This document shows, piece after piece, positions 23,636 through 33,315 of a stretch of DNA of 44,844 bases. Below the pieces are notes generated by a model. That model worked only from the letters and a program-made list of their open reading frames with translations, was not told where the DNA came from and made no database searches. Source of the stretch: Bacteroidales bacterium. GTDB lineage: Bacteria > Bacteroidota > Bacteroidia > Bacteroidales > WCHB1-69. The DNA is taken from NCBI GenBank assembly GCA_024400785.1, contig JAKSME010000004.1, forward strand, positions 1 through 44,844, given 5' to 3'. Positions within the stretch are counted from its first letter, which is position 1. The number at the start of each line of letters is the position of its first letter. The position numbers and the translations under genes were made by a program.

Positions 23636-24865
23636 TTATTTTCCTGCATAAATCAAGGTTGAAAATTGGTCTGGGATGAATATGCGGTTGGCGGCTTCCA
23701 GAATTTCATCGGCGGTAATGGCTTCAATTTTTTGGAAAGAACTTTCGGTGGTTTCCACTTCGTTGAAGTAAAGTGCGCTACGGCCGATGGAGAGCATTTC
23801 GTTCAACTTGGCTTCATTGGTGATGGCCAGTTGGCCGATGAACTGTTTCTTGGCCGTATGAAGTTGCAAAGTACCCAATTTGGTGGCGACAACTTTCTGT
23901 AACTCTCTGTGTACCAATTCAATACTTTTTTCAATAGCTTCTTTTTCACAGCCGACATAGACGGAAAAAAGTCCGTTGTCGGTAAAGGGGGAGTAGTTGG
24001 CTTCGACGGAGTAGGCGAGACCTTTTTTTTCGCGGATGGCGACATTGAGGCGGGCGCTCATGGCCTGCCCGCCGAGGTAGTTGGCGAGAAGGGTGAAGGG
24101 CACGCGTTCCTTTTCTTGGAAGGAGAAGGCCTGGTTGCAAAGCATGATGTGCGCCTGGGAGGTGTTTTTGCGTTTTCGGAGTGTTGTAGGTGTGTAGGTG
24201 GTGAAGGGGAGGCGCACCCGCTCGCAATGTGCCGCGATGGGTTGGTTGAAATATTTGTTACAATATTTTATTATAGAAGAGGTAGGAAGGTTTCCGACGG
24301 AAGATAGTACGATGTTGTCGGCGGTGTAGTTGCGGCGGACGAAATTGATGATGTCGTCGCGGCGGAGATTGTAGAGGGATTTTTTTGAGCCGAGGATGTT
24401 TCGGCCGAGGGGGTGACCAGCGTAGGCCACCTCTTCGATTTCGTCGAAGATGAGTTCGGCGGGGGTGTCGCGGTAATAGTTGATTTCTTCGAGGACGACA
24501 TCTTTTTCCTTTTCAATTTCCTTTTCCGGGAAAGTGGCATGGAAGAGGATGTCGGCGAGAAGTTCGATGGCGCGGGGATAGTCTGCTGACAAAAAGGAGG
24601 CGTGAAAGCACGTCTCCTCTTTAGCGGTACAGGCGTTGAGGTCGCCGCCTGCGTTTTCCATTCTTTGAGTGACCTGGTAGCTGTTGCGCCGGGTCGTACC
24701 TTTGAAAAGGGTGTGTTCTACAAAGTGGGCCAGACCGTTTTGGTCATCGGCTTCGTCGCGCGTCCCGGCATTGATGATGACACCGAAGTGCGAGATGGGC
24801 GACGAAACCTCTTTGTGGATGACCTTGATCCCATTTTCAAGGGTCGTGATGGGAATCAATTCCAT
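23636..24865 (-). CDS. M16 family zinc metallopeptidase
   Basis: A 409-residue processing-peptidase-like protein. The inverted zinc motif HFVEH is at residues 47-51 and the third ligand region VVLEEINYYRD lies about 75 residues later. The C-terminal half has the GLAYSVEANYSPFTDNG segment typical of the substrate-binding partner domain. No signal peptide is seen. It is closer to the classic YmxG/PqqL-type bacterial M16 proteins than the copy at 5828-7069. It sits second in the operon headed by the MFS transporter gene, 11 bases after it. Confidence 0.92.
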   Translation of the reverse strand: MELIPITTLENGIKVIHKEVSSPISHFGVIINAGTRDEADDQNGLAHFVEHTLFKGTTRRNSYQVTQRMENAGGDLNACTAKEETCFHASFLSADYPRAIELLADILFHATFPEKEIEKEKDVVLEEINYYRDTPAELIFDEIEEVAYAGHPLGRNILGSKKSLYNLRRDDIINFVRRNYTADNIVLSSVGNLPTSSIIKYCNKYFNQPIAAHCERVRLPFTTYTPTTLRKRKNTSQAHIMLCNQAFSFQEKERVPFTLLANYLGGQAMSARLNVAIREKKGLAYSVEANYSPFTDNGLFSVYVGCEKEAIEKSIELVHRELQKVVATKLGTLQLHTAKKQFIGQLAITNEAKLNEMLSIGRSALYFNEVETTESSFQKIEAITADEILEAANRIFIPDQFSTLIYAGK

Positions 24866-24876
24866 TATGATATGGA

Positions 24877-26325
24877 TTATTCAGCTTTGGATTCTTCTTT
24901 GATGTTAGGAAGTTCAAGGCCCCAACCTTTCTTTCCGTCGAGAGCCTTCAGATAAATGGAGAGGATGAGGGCAGCCACACCAAAGCCGGCGAATACTACC
25001 ATCGGAACGGTGTAGTTGTAAGGAATCAAAACGTCTGCACCTCCGGCAACAGCTTCCTTAGCCGCCAAAACGGCTTCGTTGGCAGCGTTGGTGGCAGCCA
25101 GAACTTTACCGATGATTAACGGAACAAAGCAGAGCCCGATGTTCTGAATCCAGAAAATCAAGGAGTAAGCACTACCAAGATATCTGTTGGGCATAATCTT
25201 CGGAATGCTCGGCCACAAAGCGGCGGGAACCAATGAAAATGAAATACCCAAAACAATGATGGCGGCGAAGGCAATCACCTTGCTTTCTGTTGCGGGAACG
25301 ACGAATGCAAAAGTTAAGTGGCAGACAATCATCAAAATAGAACCTAACATAAGCATGGTTGCACCTTTACCTTTGTGGTCTAAAAATGAACCCAGGAAAG
25401 GAGTGATGATGGCAGCACCGATGGGGAACCAACGGAATACGTTGGCAGCTGAAGTGGCATCCATGTGCAGGTTGCATTGCAACATGTTGGTTGCATAACG
25501 CTGGAACGGGAAAATAGCTGAGTAGTAAAGAACGCAAAGCAAAGCAACAATCCAGAATACCTGGCTTGAGAAGATTTTGCCAATGTCACTGAGTTTGAAC
25601 TGGTCTTCTTCTGAGACTTCACCACCATCGGTAATGCCGAGCTGACGGTCGAACTTGCGGTCCATAACGCAGAAAACGAGGAAGAAGATGAGCCCGATGA
25701 CCAACAGACAGGCGCAGAATGCTACGGGGCGCACGATGGTTTTCGGTTCGAAGCTTTCAGCCAACCAGGGAGAAATGGAGAAAACGGCGAAGACTCCGAC
25801 ACGGGCAATAGCCATTTCCAAACCCATGGCCAATGCCATTTCCTTGCCAGCAAACCATTTCGCAATGGATTTTGAAACGGTGATACCGGCCATTTCACAA
25901 CCGCAACCGAACATCATGAAACCCAGGGATGCCATTTTTGCACTTGCAGGCATGGATACCCACCATGAATTCAACCATTCGGCGAAACCAGAACCCTGGA
26001 ACCAGTCGCTGATACCAACATACTTAATCATTGCACCAGCAACCATCAGGGATGCAGACAGGGTGCCAGTGAAACGAATACCGCATTTGTCAAGAATGAT
26101 ACCGGCGATAATCAGAAAACCACATACATTCAAAATGTACTCGGCACTTGCGTAGGTGCCAAAAACCTCCGGAGCCCATCCCCTTTGTGATTCAACAAGG
26201 TTTTGAAGGGGGGACATCACATCGACAAACATGTAGCCGAATAACATCATGAACGCGATGAGGAACAACGCAGTCCATCGAACAACTGGATAGTCGTTCA
26301 TCAATTTTTGTACTTTTTCAGTCAT
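24877..26325 (-). CDS. MFS transporter
   Basis: A 482-residue integral membrane protein with about 12 hydrophobic helices. After a short hydrophilic N-terminus (MTEKVQKLMNDYPVVRW) the helices follow, with the loop-2 type motif ILDKCGIRFTG between helices 2 and 3 and a central charged loop (about residues 210-240). These features place it in the major facilitator superfamily; the substrate cannot be read from the sequence. The start at 26325 was chosen since the upstream 27 codons belong to the promoter region with a TAnnTTTG element at 26374-26381. It heads the operon with the M16, lipoprotein and kinase-RapZ genes. Confidence 0.87.
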   Translation of the reverse strand: MTEKVQKLMNDYPVVRWTALFLIAFMMLFGYMFVDVMSPLQNLVESQRGWAPEVFGTYASAEYILNVCGFLIIAGIILDKCGIRFTGTLSASLMVAGAMIKYVGISDWFQGSGFAEWLNSWWVSMPASAKMASLGFMMFGCGCEMAGITVSKSIAKWFAGKEMALAMGLEMAIARVGVFAVFSISPWLAESFEPKTIVRPVAFCACLLVIGLIFFLVFCVMDRKFDRQLGITDGGEVSEEDQFKLSDIGKIFSSQVFWIVALLCVLYYSAIFPFQRYATNMLQCNLHMDATSAANVFRWFPIGAAIITPFLGSFLDHKGKGATMLMLGSILMIVCHLTFAFVVPATESKVIAFAAIIVLGISFSLVPAALWPSIPKIMPNRYLGSAYSLIFWIQNIGLCFVPLIIGKVLAATNAANEAVLAAKEAVAGGADVLIPYNYTVPMVVFAGFGVAALILSIYLKALDGKKGWGLELPNIKEESKAE

Positions 26326-26373
26326 AATACTATTTGATTTTGTTAATAAATATATTGTCTTGCAAAAAGCCCG

Positions 26374-26381
26374 CAAAAGTA
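26374..26381 (-). promoter_or_regulatory. Bacteroidota -7 promoter element of the MFS operon
   Basis: Minus-strand TACTTTTG matches TAnnTTTG, 48 bases upstream of the MFS start. The 227-base region 26326-26552 is a divergent promoter region with no gene. Confidence 0.55.
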
Positions 26382-26462
26382 CGATTTTTTTTCTTTTTGA
26401 AAACAAAAATTTATCCCAACACGATTGTTTACAACTTGTAAAAATATAAAGTTGAGAGTGTG

Positions 26463-26491
26463 TTGTACTTTTAATAATTTTTGTATATTTG
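26463..26491 (+). promoter_or_regulatory. Bacteroidota promoter of secDF (-33 and -7)
   Basis: TTG at 26463-26465 and TATATTTG at 26484-26491 are separated by 18 bases, close to the Bacteroidota TTTG/TAnnTTTG arrangement. This is the best two-part promoter seen in the window. Confidence 0.6.
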
Positions 26492-26552
26492 CAAGCTCAA
26501 AAAAAATCTAAAAAAATAATATAAATATTTAAAAATCAAATAAATAAGCTGT

Positions 26553-29519
26553 ATGCGAAACAAAGGTTTAGTTTTATTTTTTACGATTCTTATCGCACTC
26601 GCATGTCTGTATTGCCTCTCGTTTACCGTAGCAACCAAGAATGTTCAGAAGAAAGCCACTGAGTTTGCTACCACCGGTGCAACCCATGACAAAGCCGTCA
26701 AAGAAGCCATCGCCGCTTTCGAAGCCAACGGCCAAAAAGCTACCGCCCGCGATAAAAAACGTATCACCGAGGAAGTCGAGAACTCCCTCGAACGTGAATA
26801 CCTCGATAGCCAAAAGGATTCTTCCATCTGGCTGGGATTCACTTACGGACAAAGCAAGGACAAAGAAATCAACCTTGGTCTTGACCTCCAAGGCGGTATG
26901 AGCGTAACTCTCGCTGTATCATCTCCCCAGTTGGTTCAGCAATTGTGCAGCGAAACTTACGTTGCTGATGATCTCTTCCTTAAGTCTTTCAACGCAGCAG
27001 TTAAAAAGTACAACCACGGAGCTAATGGTACCGACTTCCTCGATATCTACGCTAAAGAAGCTTCCAGCGTGAAGTTGGCTACCTTCTTCGGCGAGAACCT
27101 CGGCAAGCCCAATGCCAGCAACGAAGAAATCATCACTTCCTTGAAGGAAAAACGCGCTGAAACCATGGATGATACCTACGAAATCCTTCGTACCCGTATC
27201 GACCGTTACGGTGTTGCTCAGCCGAACATCCAAACCGACGCCGCCGGCCGTATCATCGTTGAACTTCCTGGTGTTAAAGATAAAAAACGTATCGAAGACC
27301 TCTTGAAGAGCACCGCCCAACTCGAATTCTGGAAAGTGGTTTCTTCAAAAGAACATTTTCCCGCAACTTTCGCCGAAGCTGTTGACGCTTTGATTAAAGA
27401 AGCTAACGACAACCAAGACAAAGAAACCGTTAAGGAACTTACCGAAGTTAAAAAACATTGCGGTGGCGACCCGCGCGCAGTGGCATACTTCCCGCTCGGC
27501 GATACCGCTAAAATGGGTAAATATCTCCCCGCTATTAAAAAACAAATCGGTGAAAGAGCTAACAACGTGGTCTTCTATTGGGGTAAGGCTGATAAGAAGT
27601 CTAAACTCTCTCCCCTCGTTCCGTTGGAAAAGAAAGAATCTGACCTCGGTCCGGTTCTCTGTAACAAGACTTTGGACAAAGGCGCCCGCATCATCCGTAA
27701 CGCTGAACAAAACGTTGACGAATACCAACGCGTTATCGTTAACATGACCATGGAAGAAGACGCTGCCAACCAATGGCAACGCATTACCAAACAGGAAAAA
27801 GGTGAATGTATCGCTATCGTCCTCGATGAACTCGTTTACTCTTATCCTGTCATCAACGACGAAATCGCTAACGGTCGTTCTCAAATCAGCGGTAATTTCG
27901 ATGTTCAAGAAGCTAAGGAATTGGCTATCGTTTTGAACTCCGGCGGTCTCGATGTCAGCTTGGACATCATTTCCTCCGACCTCGTCGGACCTTCACTCGG
28001 TGAAAAATCCATCAAGTCAGGTTTGCTCTCCTTCTTGTTGGCATTCGTTCTCGTGCTTCTTTACATGTTCTTGTATTATGACCGCGCCGGTTTCGTTGCA
28101 GATATCGCACTTTTGTGCAACGTATTCTTTATGGTCGGTGTCCTTGCCTCCCTCAACGCCGTTCTCTCATTGCCGGGTATGGCTGGTATCGTCCTTACGC
28201 TCGGTATGGCAGTTGACGCAAACGTGTTGATTTACGAACGTATCCGCGAAGAAGTCCGCAACGGTAAAGGTATGCGCCTCGCTGTTGCTGATGGTTACAA
28301 AAACGCTTACTCAGCTATCATCGACGGTAACGTCACTACCTTGATTACCGGTATCGTTCTCTACCTCGTGGGTTCAGGTCCTGTTAAGGGTTTCGCCATC
28401 ACTTTGATCATCGGTATCCTTTCATCCTTGTTCACCGCCATCTTCATCTCTCGTTTGATTTTTGAAAGACGCTTGGCAAAGGGTAAAGAACTCAGATTCG
28501 GAAACAGCAAAACCATTAATGCATTTATTAATGTCCATTTCAATTTCTTGGGCACCAAGAAAGTATGCTACATCATTTCCGCCTCCCTCATCGGTATCAT
28601 GATTATCTCCTTCTGCACGCTCCGTCTGCAGATGGGTATCGACTTCGCCGGTGGTCGTACCTACGTCGTTCTCTTCGACAAAGACGTTGATGCTGCCGCT
28701 GCTTCCGAGGCTGTCACCGCTGAATTCGGAGGTGCTCCCCAGGTAAAGAACTACGGTGCTTCTGACCAATTGCGCGTCACCATCAATTACGATGTTGACA
28801 ATCCGTCAGAAAAAGTTGAACAGGAATGTAAAGACAAACTTTACAAATCTTTGAAGGGTTTTTACTCATATAATATCACTCAGGATGAATTTGAAGATGT
28901 AAAAGCTAATGAAAACGGTATTCAGAGTGCTTCTCGCGTGCAGGCAGCCATGGCCAGCGAATTGATAGGCAAGGCCGTTCTCTCCGTTTTGATTGCTCTC
29001 GTTCTCATCTTCATCTACATCGCCATCCGTTTCCGCAACTGGCAGTTCGGTTTGGGTAGTGTCCTCACCCTGTTCCACGATACCATCATCACCATCGGTA
29101 TGTTCTCCCTGTTCTGGAAGATCGCGCCGTTCTCACTCGAAGTCGACCAACAGTTCATCGCAGCAGTCCTCACCGTTATCGGTTATTCTATCAACAACGT
29201 GGTGATTATTTATGACCGTGTACGTGAAAACTTGACACTTTCACCGAAAGCTGGTTATGAAGCCAACTTCAACAACGCTATCAATGCCACCCTCGGCCGT
29301 AACGTCAATACTTGCGGTACCACCATCATGGTATTGTTGGTTATCTTCATCATGGGCTTCTTCGGCGGTGAAAACATCCAGGGCTTCGTATTCGCTATGT
29401 TGATGGGTATCATCTGCGGTACTTACTCAGGTATCTTCATCGCTCCCGGTCTTGCTTTCGACCTCCTCAGCCATTCAAAGAAAAAAGCTAACGTTGCTAA
29501 GATTCAGTTGATGAAATAA
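26553..29519 (+). CDS. secDF: Fused protein translocase subunit SecDF
   Basis: A 988-residue fusion of SecD and SecF, which uses the proton gradient to help pull proteins out of the SecYEG channel. The SecD half has the GLDLQGGM motif (about residue 110), a long periplasmic region and LGMAVDANVLIYERIREE. The SecF half has GIDFAGGRTYVV (about 697) and VIGYSINNVVIIYDRVRE. About 12 membrane helices are visible. The fusion is usual in Bacteroidota. Codons are strongly biased (CGT, AAC, TTC, GGT), as expected for a highly expressed gene. A promoter and a terminator make it monocistronic. Confidence 0.97.
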   Translation: MRNKGLVLFFTILIALACLYCLSFTVATKNVQKKATEFATTGATHDKAVKEAIAAFEANGQKATARDKKRITEEVENSLEREYLDSQKDSSIWLGFTYGQSKDKEINLGLDLQGGMSVTLAVSSPQLVQQLCSETYVADDLFLKSFNAAVKKYNHGANGTDFLDIYAKEASSVKLATFFGENLGKPNASNEEIITSLKEKRAETMDDTYEILRTRIDRYGVAQPNIQTDAAGRIIVELPGVKDKKRIEDLLKSTAQLEFWKVVSSKEHFPATFAEAVDALIKEANDNQDKETVKELTEVKKHCGGDPRAVAYFPLGDTAKMGKYLPAIKKQIGERANNVVFYWGKADKKSKLSPLVPLEKKESDLGPVLCNKTLDKGARIIRNAEQNVDEYQRVIVNMTMEEDAANQWQRITKQEKGECIAIVLDELVYSYPVINDEIANGRSQISGNFDVQEAKELAIVLNSGGLDVSLDIISSDLVGPSLGEKSIKSGLLSFLLAFVLVLLYMFLYYDRAGFVADIALLCNVFFMVGVLASLNAVLSLPGMAGIVLTLGMAVDANVLIYERIREEVRNGKGMRLAVADGYKNAYSAIIDGNVTTLITGIVLYLVGSGPVKGFAITLIIGILSSLFTAIFISRLIFERRLAKGKELRFGNSKTINAFINVHFNFLGTKKVCYIISASLIGIMIISFCTLRLQMGIDFAGGRTYVVLFDKDVDAAAASEAVTAEFGGAPQVKNYGASDQLRVTINYDVDNPSEKVEQECKDKLYKSLKGFYSYNITQDEFEDVKANENGIQSASRVQAAMASELIGKAVLSVLIALVLIFIYIAIRFRNWQFGLGSVLTLFHDTIITIGMFSLFWKIAPFSLEVDQQFIAAVLTVIGYSINNVVIIYDRVRENLTLSPKAGYEANFNNAINATLGRNVNTCGTTIMVLLVIFIMGFFGGENIQGFVFAMLMGIICGTYSGIFIAPGLAFDLLSHSKKKANVAKIQLMK

Positions 29520-29537
29520 TCATTTCTAAATAATTGC

Positions 29538-29590
29538 AAATTAGGTTGCTATAATTGGGAAATTTTTTCTATTTTAGCAACCTAATTTTT
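29538..29590 (+). terminator. Probable terminator of secDF
   Basis: A perfect 14-base inverted repeat (AAATTAGGTTGCTA with TAGCAACCTAATTT) with a 23-base loop ends in a T-run. It lies 18 bases after the secDF stop. The long loop makes it less canonical. Confidence 0.65.
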
Positions 29591-29611
29591 TAATAGAAAA
29601 AATTTTTAGTT

Positions 29612-32137
29612 ATGACGATAAAAAAATTTACCGTATTTTTTCTAACCCTCTTATTTTTAGGTGTTTGTAATGCTCAAGCACCTGTTGTGAAGGATGCAGA
29701 CAATGCCTTCAGAACTTGCAAGTATGAGAAAGCTTTGCAAGAATATAAAAAGGTAACGAGCAAAATCAAGAAGAATAAGGTTGAATCACGTCGTGTGGCT
29801 TACCAGATTGCGGAATGCTATCGTATCATGGGCGACGTGAAACATGCTAAAAAACAGTATGAATCTTTGTATAAAAAGAATTATCAGAAAGATAATCCGT
29901 TAATTCTTTATCATTTGGGTAATATCAGCATTAATGAAGGCAATTACGATGCCGCTTTGAAGTATTATCAGGAATTTAAGAAGAAAGCTCCCGAGGACAC
30001 TCGTGCCGATGTGATGATTGAGTCATGCGCCCGTGCCAAGAATTGGAAGGAAACCCCTACCCGCTACGAGGTGTTCCCGATGAAAAAACTCAACACCCGT
30101 TACGATGAATGGGCCCCGCGTTGGGGCAACCCCGATCGTAAAACCCAGATTATCTTTACCTCCAACCGTGACGGTTCTAACGGTAAAGGTACCGACCAAT
30201 GGACAGGTCAGGCATTTTCTGACATCTACGTCAGTGAACTGCCCAAGAGCCGCAATACCGAATGGCCCGGTGAATGGTCTCCTGTTGCTTCTTACGATGA
30301 AAACAGCATCATCAATACCGGTGTCAATGAAGGCGAAGCTTGCCCCAACCAAAAGGCAACAGCTATGTACTACACTTTCTGTCCGCAGGATAAAAAGGAA
30401 GTAAAAGGCTGTTACATCTATGTGACCACAAAGAAGGGTAAAGATTGGACCGAACCCGAAATGGTCAACCTCGGTCTTGACTCTTTCAACTATGTCCACC
30501 CCTTTGTCACGGGTGATGAACTGACCCTTTTCTTTGCTTCCGACATGCCCGGTGGATATGGTGGATATGACCTGTATAAAGTCACCCGTGCCAAGAAAAC
30601 CAAACCGTTTGCGACTGCCGATGTCAAGAATCTCGGTAATGTCGTAAATACCGCCGGCAATGAGGTTTTCCCCGCTCTTCGCGGCGACAGCCTTCTTTAT
30701 TTCTCTTCTGATGGACATTATGGTTTCGGCGGCCTCGACATTTACTATTCTGAATACGTAAATGGTAAGTATCAAACGCCTCAAAACCTTCTTTCCCCCA
30801 TCAATTCCGAAGCTGATGAAATCGGTATTATGTTCGATGACGCACCTGCCTTGGATCCGAAGTCAAAATCTCCTTATTTGGAAAAAGGTTACTTCTCATC
30901 TAACCGTGCCGGTGGCAAGGGCGGCGACGACATCTATTACTTCCTCCTCCGTCCCTTGGTTTACACCATCGCCGGTTTTGTAAAAGATGCCTCCAACCTT
31001 CAACCTATCGACGGTGCCACCGTTGAAGTCGTAGGCTCCGACGGTAAGACCTATCAAACCAAAACCGACGTCAAAGGTTACTACAAATTTGACAAGGAGA
31101 AAATTTTAGCCAATACCACTTACAGCATGGTCACTACAAAATCCGGTTACTATGCTGAAAACAATACCGCCAGCCAAACCACCGTTGGTTTGACCGAAAA
31201 CACCGACCTCAAACAAGACTTCAAACTCACACCGCTTCCGAGAGAACCTATCGTTCTTCCCGAAATCCTTTATGATTTCGATAAATCCGACCTCAAACCT
31301 CAGTATGAAGACTCATTGCTTTTTGTCTATGACATTATGACGCAGAACCCGACCTTGGTGGTCGAACTCCGTTCACATACCGATAATCGTGGTAACGACG
31401 AATACAACGAAAAACTTTCACAGGCACGTGCTCAGTCTTGTGTTGACTATTTGATTAACGTCAAGGGTATCGACAAAAACAGAATCAGTCCGAAGGGTTA
31501 TGGCGAATACATGCCGCGTGTTCTTACCAGCGACATGACCGTTACTTACAACAGAAAGAAATACACCTTCACCAAAGGCACCAAGCTGACGGAAGAATAC
31601 ATCAATTCACTTTCTCCGAAAGATTATCAGGAAGCAGCCCACCAGCTCAACCGTCGTACTGAGCTCTACATCTTGCGCGACGACTATGTTCCCGGTGGTG
31701 ACAGTATCGCTCCTGTTGCAGATGCAGGTCAGATTAATGTTTACAGTCACAAGTCAATTCCTGTAACTATCTCCAAGGGTGTGGTTAAAGGCGCTTGTTT
31801 CGCTGACAACAAGACTTTCAACTTCGAAATGGTTCCCGGCGACACTGTTTATATGAACCATGCCGACGCCATGCGCTTCTTGAAAGACCACATCGTTTCT
31901 GTTGAAGACTTTGAAGCCAAAGCTGCCGCTATCAATGAAGAAGATGGACAGATTGTTGAAAACGCTATCTTGACACTCAAATCTTTCAATATGGGCGACA
32001 ATGAAGCTGAAAATATTAAGGTCGTTGTTAAGAGAGGCCTCACCTCCTCATTCCTTGTTGGTGAAAACTTCTTGACAAAGACTTATGGTAAATTCACCTT
32101 GGATAAAGGTAAAAAAGAAATCATCTTTGAAAAATAG
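29612..32137 (+). CDS. PorE-like OmpA family protein (TPR, PD40 propeller, CarboxypepD-reg, OmpA)
   Basis: An 841-residue outer-membrane-associated protein. In order: signal peptide (about 1-22), TPRs (about 25-140), PD40/WD40-like propeller blades with repeated IIFTSNRDG-, LFFASDMPGG- and LYFSSDGHYG-type strands (about 160-440), a carboxypeptidase-regulatory-like domain (about 455-525) and an OmpA peptidoglycan-binding domain with SHTDNRG and SQARAQ segments (about 545-690). A C-terminal extension of about 150 residues follows. This domain order is that of PorE, a type IX secretion component in Porphyromonas gingivalis, though Bacteroidota also have paralogues, so the symbol is left empty. 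It is followed by the NamZ-like gene. Confidence 0.85.
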   Translation: MTIKKFTVFFLTLLFLGVCNAQAPVVKDADNAFRTCKYEKALQEYKKVTSKIKKNKVESRRVAYQIAECYRIMGDVKHAKKQYESLYKKNYQKDNPLILYHLGNISINEGNYDAALKYYQEFKKKAPEDTRADVMIESCARAKNWKETPTRYEVFPMKKLNTRYDEWAPRWGNPDRKTQIIFTSNRDGSNGKGTDQWTGQAFSDIYVSELPKSRNTEWPGEWSPVASYDENSIINTGVNEGEACPNQKATAMYYTFCPQDKKEVKGCYIYVTTKKGKDWTEPEMVNLGLDSFNYVHPFVTGDELTLFFASDMPGGYGGYDLYKVTRAKKTKPFATADVKNLGNVVNTAGNEVFPALRGDSLLYFSSDGHYGFGGLDIYYSEYVNGKYQTPQNLLSPINSEADEIGIMFDDAPALDPKSKSPYLEKGYFSSNRAGGKGGDDIYYFLLRPLVYTIAGFVKDASNLQPIDGATVEVVGSDGKTYQTKTDVKGYYKFDKEKILANTTYSMVTTKSGYYAENNTASQTTVGLTENTDLKQDFKLTPLPREPIVLPEILYDFDKSDLKPQYEDSLLFVYDIMTQNPTLVVELRSHTDNRGNDEYNEKLSQARAQSCVDYLINVKGIDKNRISPKGYGEYMPRVLTSDMTVTYNRKKYTFTKGTKLTEEYINSLSPKDYQEAAHQLNRRTELYILRDDYVPGGDSIAPVADAGQINVYSHKSIPVTISKGVVKGACFADNKTFNFEMVPGDTVYMNHADAMRFLKDHIVSVEDFEAKAAAINEEDGQIVENAILTLKSFNMGDNEAENIKVVVKRGLTSSFLVGENFLTKTYGKFTLDKGKKEIIFEK

Positions 32138-33314
32138 TATCAAAAATTTAGTTTTTGTACTCATCCTTTTCATTACCATAGCAACTCCCACAATGGCACA
32201 GCCCGTTGTGGGAGCCGCATTAATGGACGAGTACCTTCCATTGCTGCAAGGCAAACGAGTGGCCGTTTGCGGCAATCACACCTCCATGGTGGGAAATGCA
32301 CATTTGGTGGACACGCTGCTTTCTCGCGGTGTGAATGTCACCACGATTTTCTGTCCGGAACACGGTTTCCGCGGCGATGCCGAAGCAGGGGCCCACATCC
32401 AGTCTTCCGTTGACAGCAAAACCGGTCTGCCTATTGTTTCATTATATGGAAACAACAAGAAACCGCAACCTGAGCAAGTCAAGGGCGTGGATGTGATTGT
32501 TTTTGACATTCAGGATGTGGGATGCCGTTTTTACACCTACATTTCCACGTTGCACTATGTGATGGAAGCCGCCGCCGAAAACGGCGTAAAAGTCATCATT
32601 CTCGACCGCCCCAACCCTAACGGCTATTTCGTTGACGGCCCGGTGTTGAAACCTAAATTCCGTTCATTCGTTGGCATGCACTGTGTCCCTGTGGTGCATG
32701 GCATGACTATCGGTGAGTACGGACTGATGGTTAATGGGGAAGGATGGCTGGACAATGGGGTGAAGTGTGATCTCACAGTGGTGAAGATGCAAGACTATGA
32801 CCATACGATGCGCTATTCGCTTCCTATTGCGCCTTCACCGAATCTGCAGAGCGATGCGGCCGTTTTCCTCTATCCCTCGCTTTGTCTGTTTGAAGGGACC
32901 AACGTCAGTGTCGGCCGTGGCACCGACCGCCCTTTCGAAATGTTCGGCTGCCCTGAAATGCAGTCCGGTGACTTCTTATTTACCCCGCATCCCATCAAGG
33001 GCGTTTCCGAAAATCCACCATATAACGGTCAAGAGTGCAGAGGTTACCAACTTACCGCTGTGGCAACGGCCCACCTGAACTCTTTCAACCTCTTCAATGT
33101 GGCTTTTCTCCAATTGGCTTATCGCGACTTCCCCAATCAGTCGAAATTTTTCCTTTCCAACGGTTTTTTCAACAAACTGGCAGGCAACGACGAGTTACAA
33201 AAGCAGATTATTTACGGTGTGAGCGAGGACGAGATTCGCGCTTCTTGGAAGGAAGACCTTGACAAATTCAAAGCCATTCGTTCCCAGTATTTGCTTTACC
33301 CTGATTTTGAATAA
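32085..33314 (+). CDS. DUF1343/NamZ-like exo-beta-N-acetylmuramidase
   Basis: A protein of up to 409 residues of the DUF1343 family, whose characterised member NamZ removes terminal N-acetylmuramic acid from peptidoglycan fragments. Seen are GNHTSMVG, FCPEHGFRG, FDIQDVGCRFYTY and the GTNVSVGRGTDRPFE segment, all strongly conserved in the family. A signal peptide ends near TPTMAQ. The ATG at 32085 overlaps the preceding gene by 53 bases and gives a long basic n-region. A TTG at 32127 would give a more typical signal peptide and an 11-base overlap; I cannot decide between them. The PAP2 gene begins 1 base after the stop. Confidence 0.88.
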   Translation: MVNSPWIKVKKKSSLKNSIKNLVFVLILFITIATPTMAQPVVGAALMDEYLPLLQGKRVAVCGNHTSMVGNAHLVDTLLSRGVNVTTIFCPEHGFRGDAEAGAHIQSSVDSKTGLPIVSLYGNNKKPQPEQVKGVDVIVFDIQDVGCRFYTYISTLHYVMEAAAENGVKVIILDRPNPNGYFVDGPVLKPKFRSFVGMHCVPVVHGMTIGEYGLMVNGEGWLDNGVKCDLTVVKMQDYDHTMRYSLPIAPSPNLQSDAAVFLYPSLCLFEGTNVSVGRGTDRPFEMFGCPEMQSGDFLFTPHPIKGVSENPPYNGQECRGYQLTAVATAHLNSFNLFNVAFLQLAYRDFPNQSKFFLSNGFFNKLAGNDELQKQIIYGVSEDEIRASWKEDLDKFKAIRSQYLLYPDFE

Positions 33315-33315
33315 T

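Noticed and set aside
29538-29590. Promoter of the PorE-like gene inside the inverted repeat
   Set aside because: TATTTTAG only partly matches TAnnTTTG and no -33 element is at the right distance; a terminator explains the structure better.
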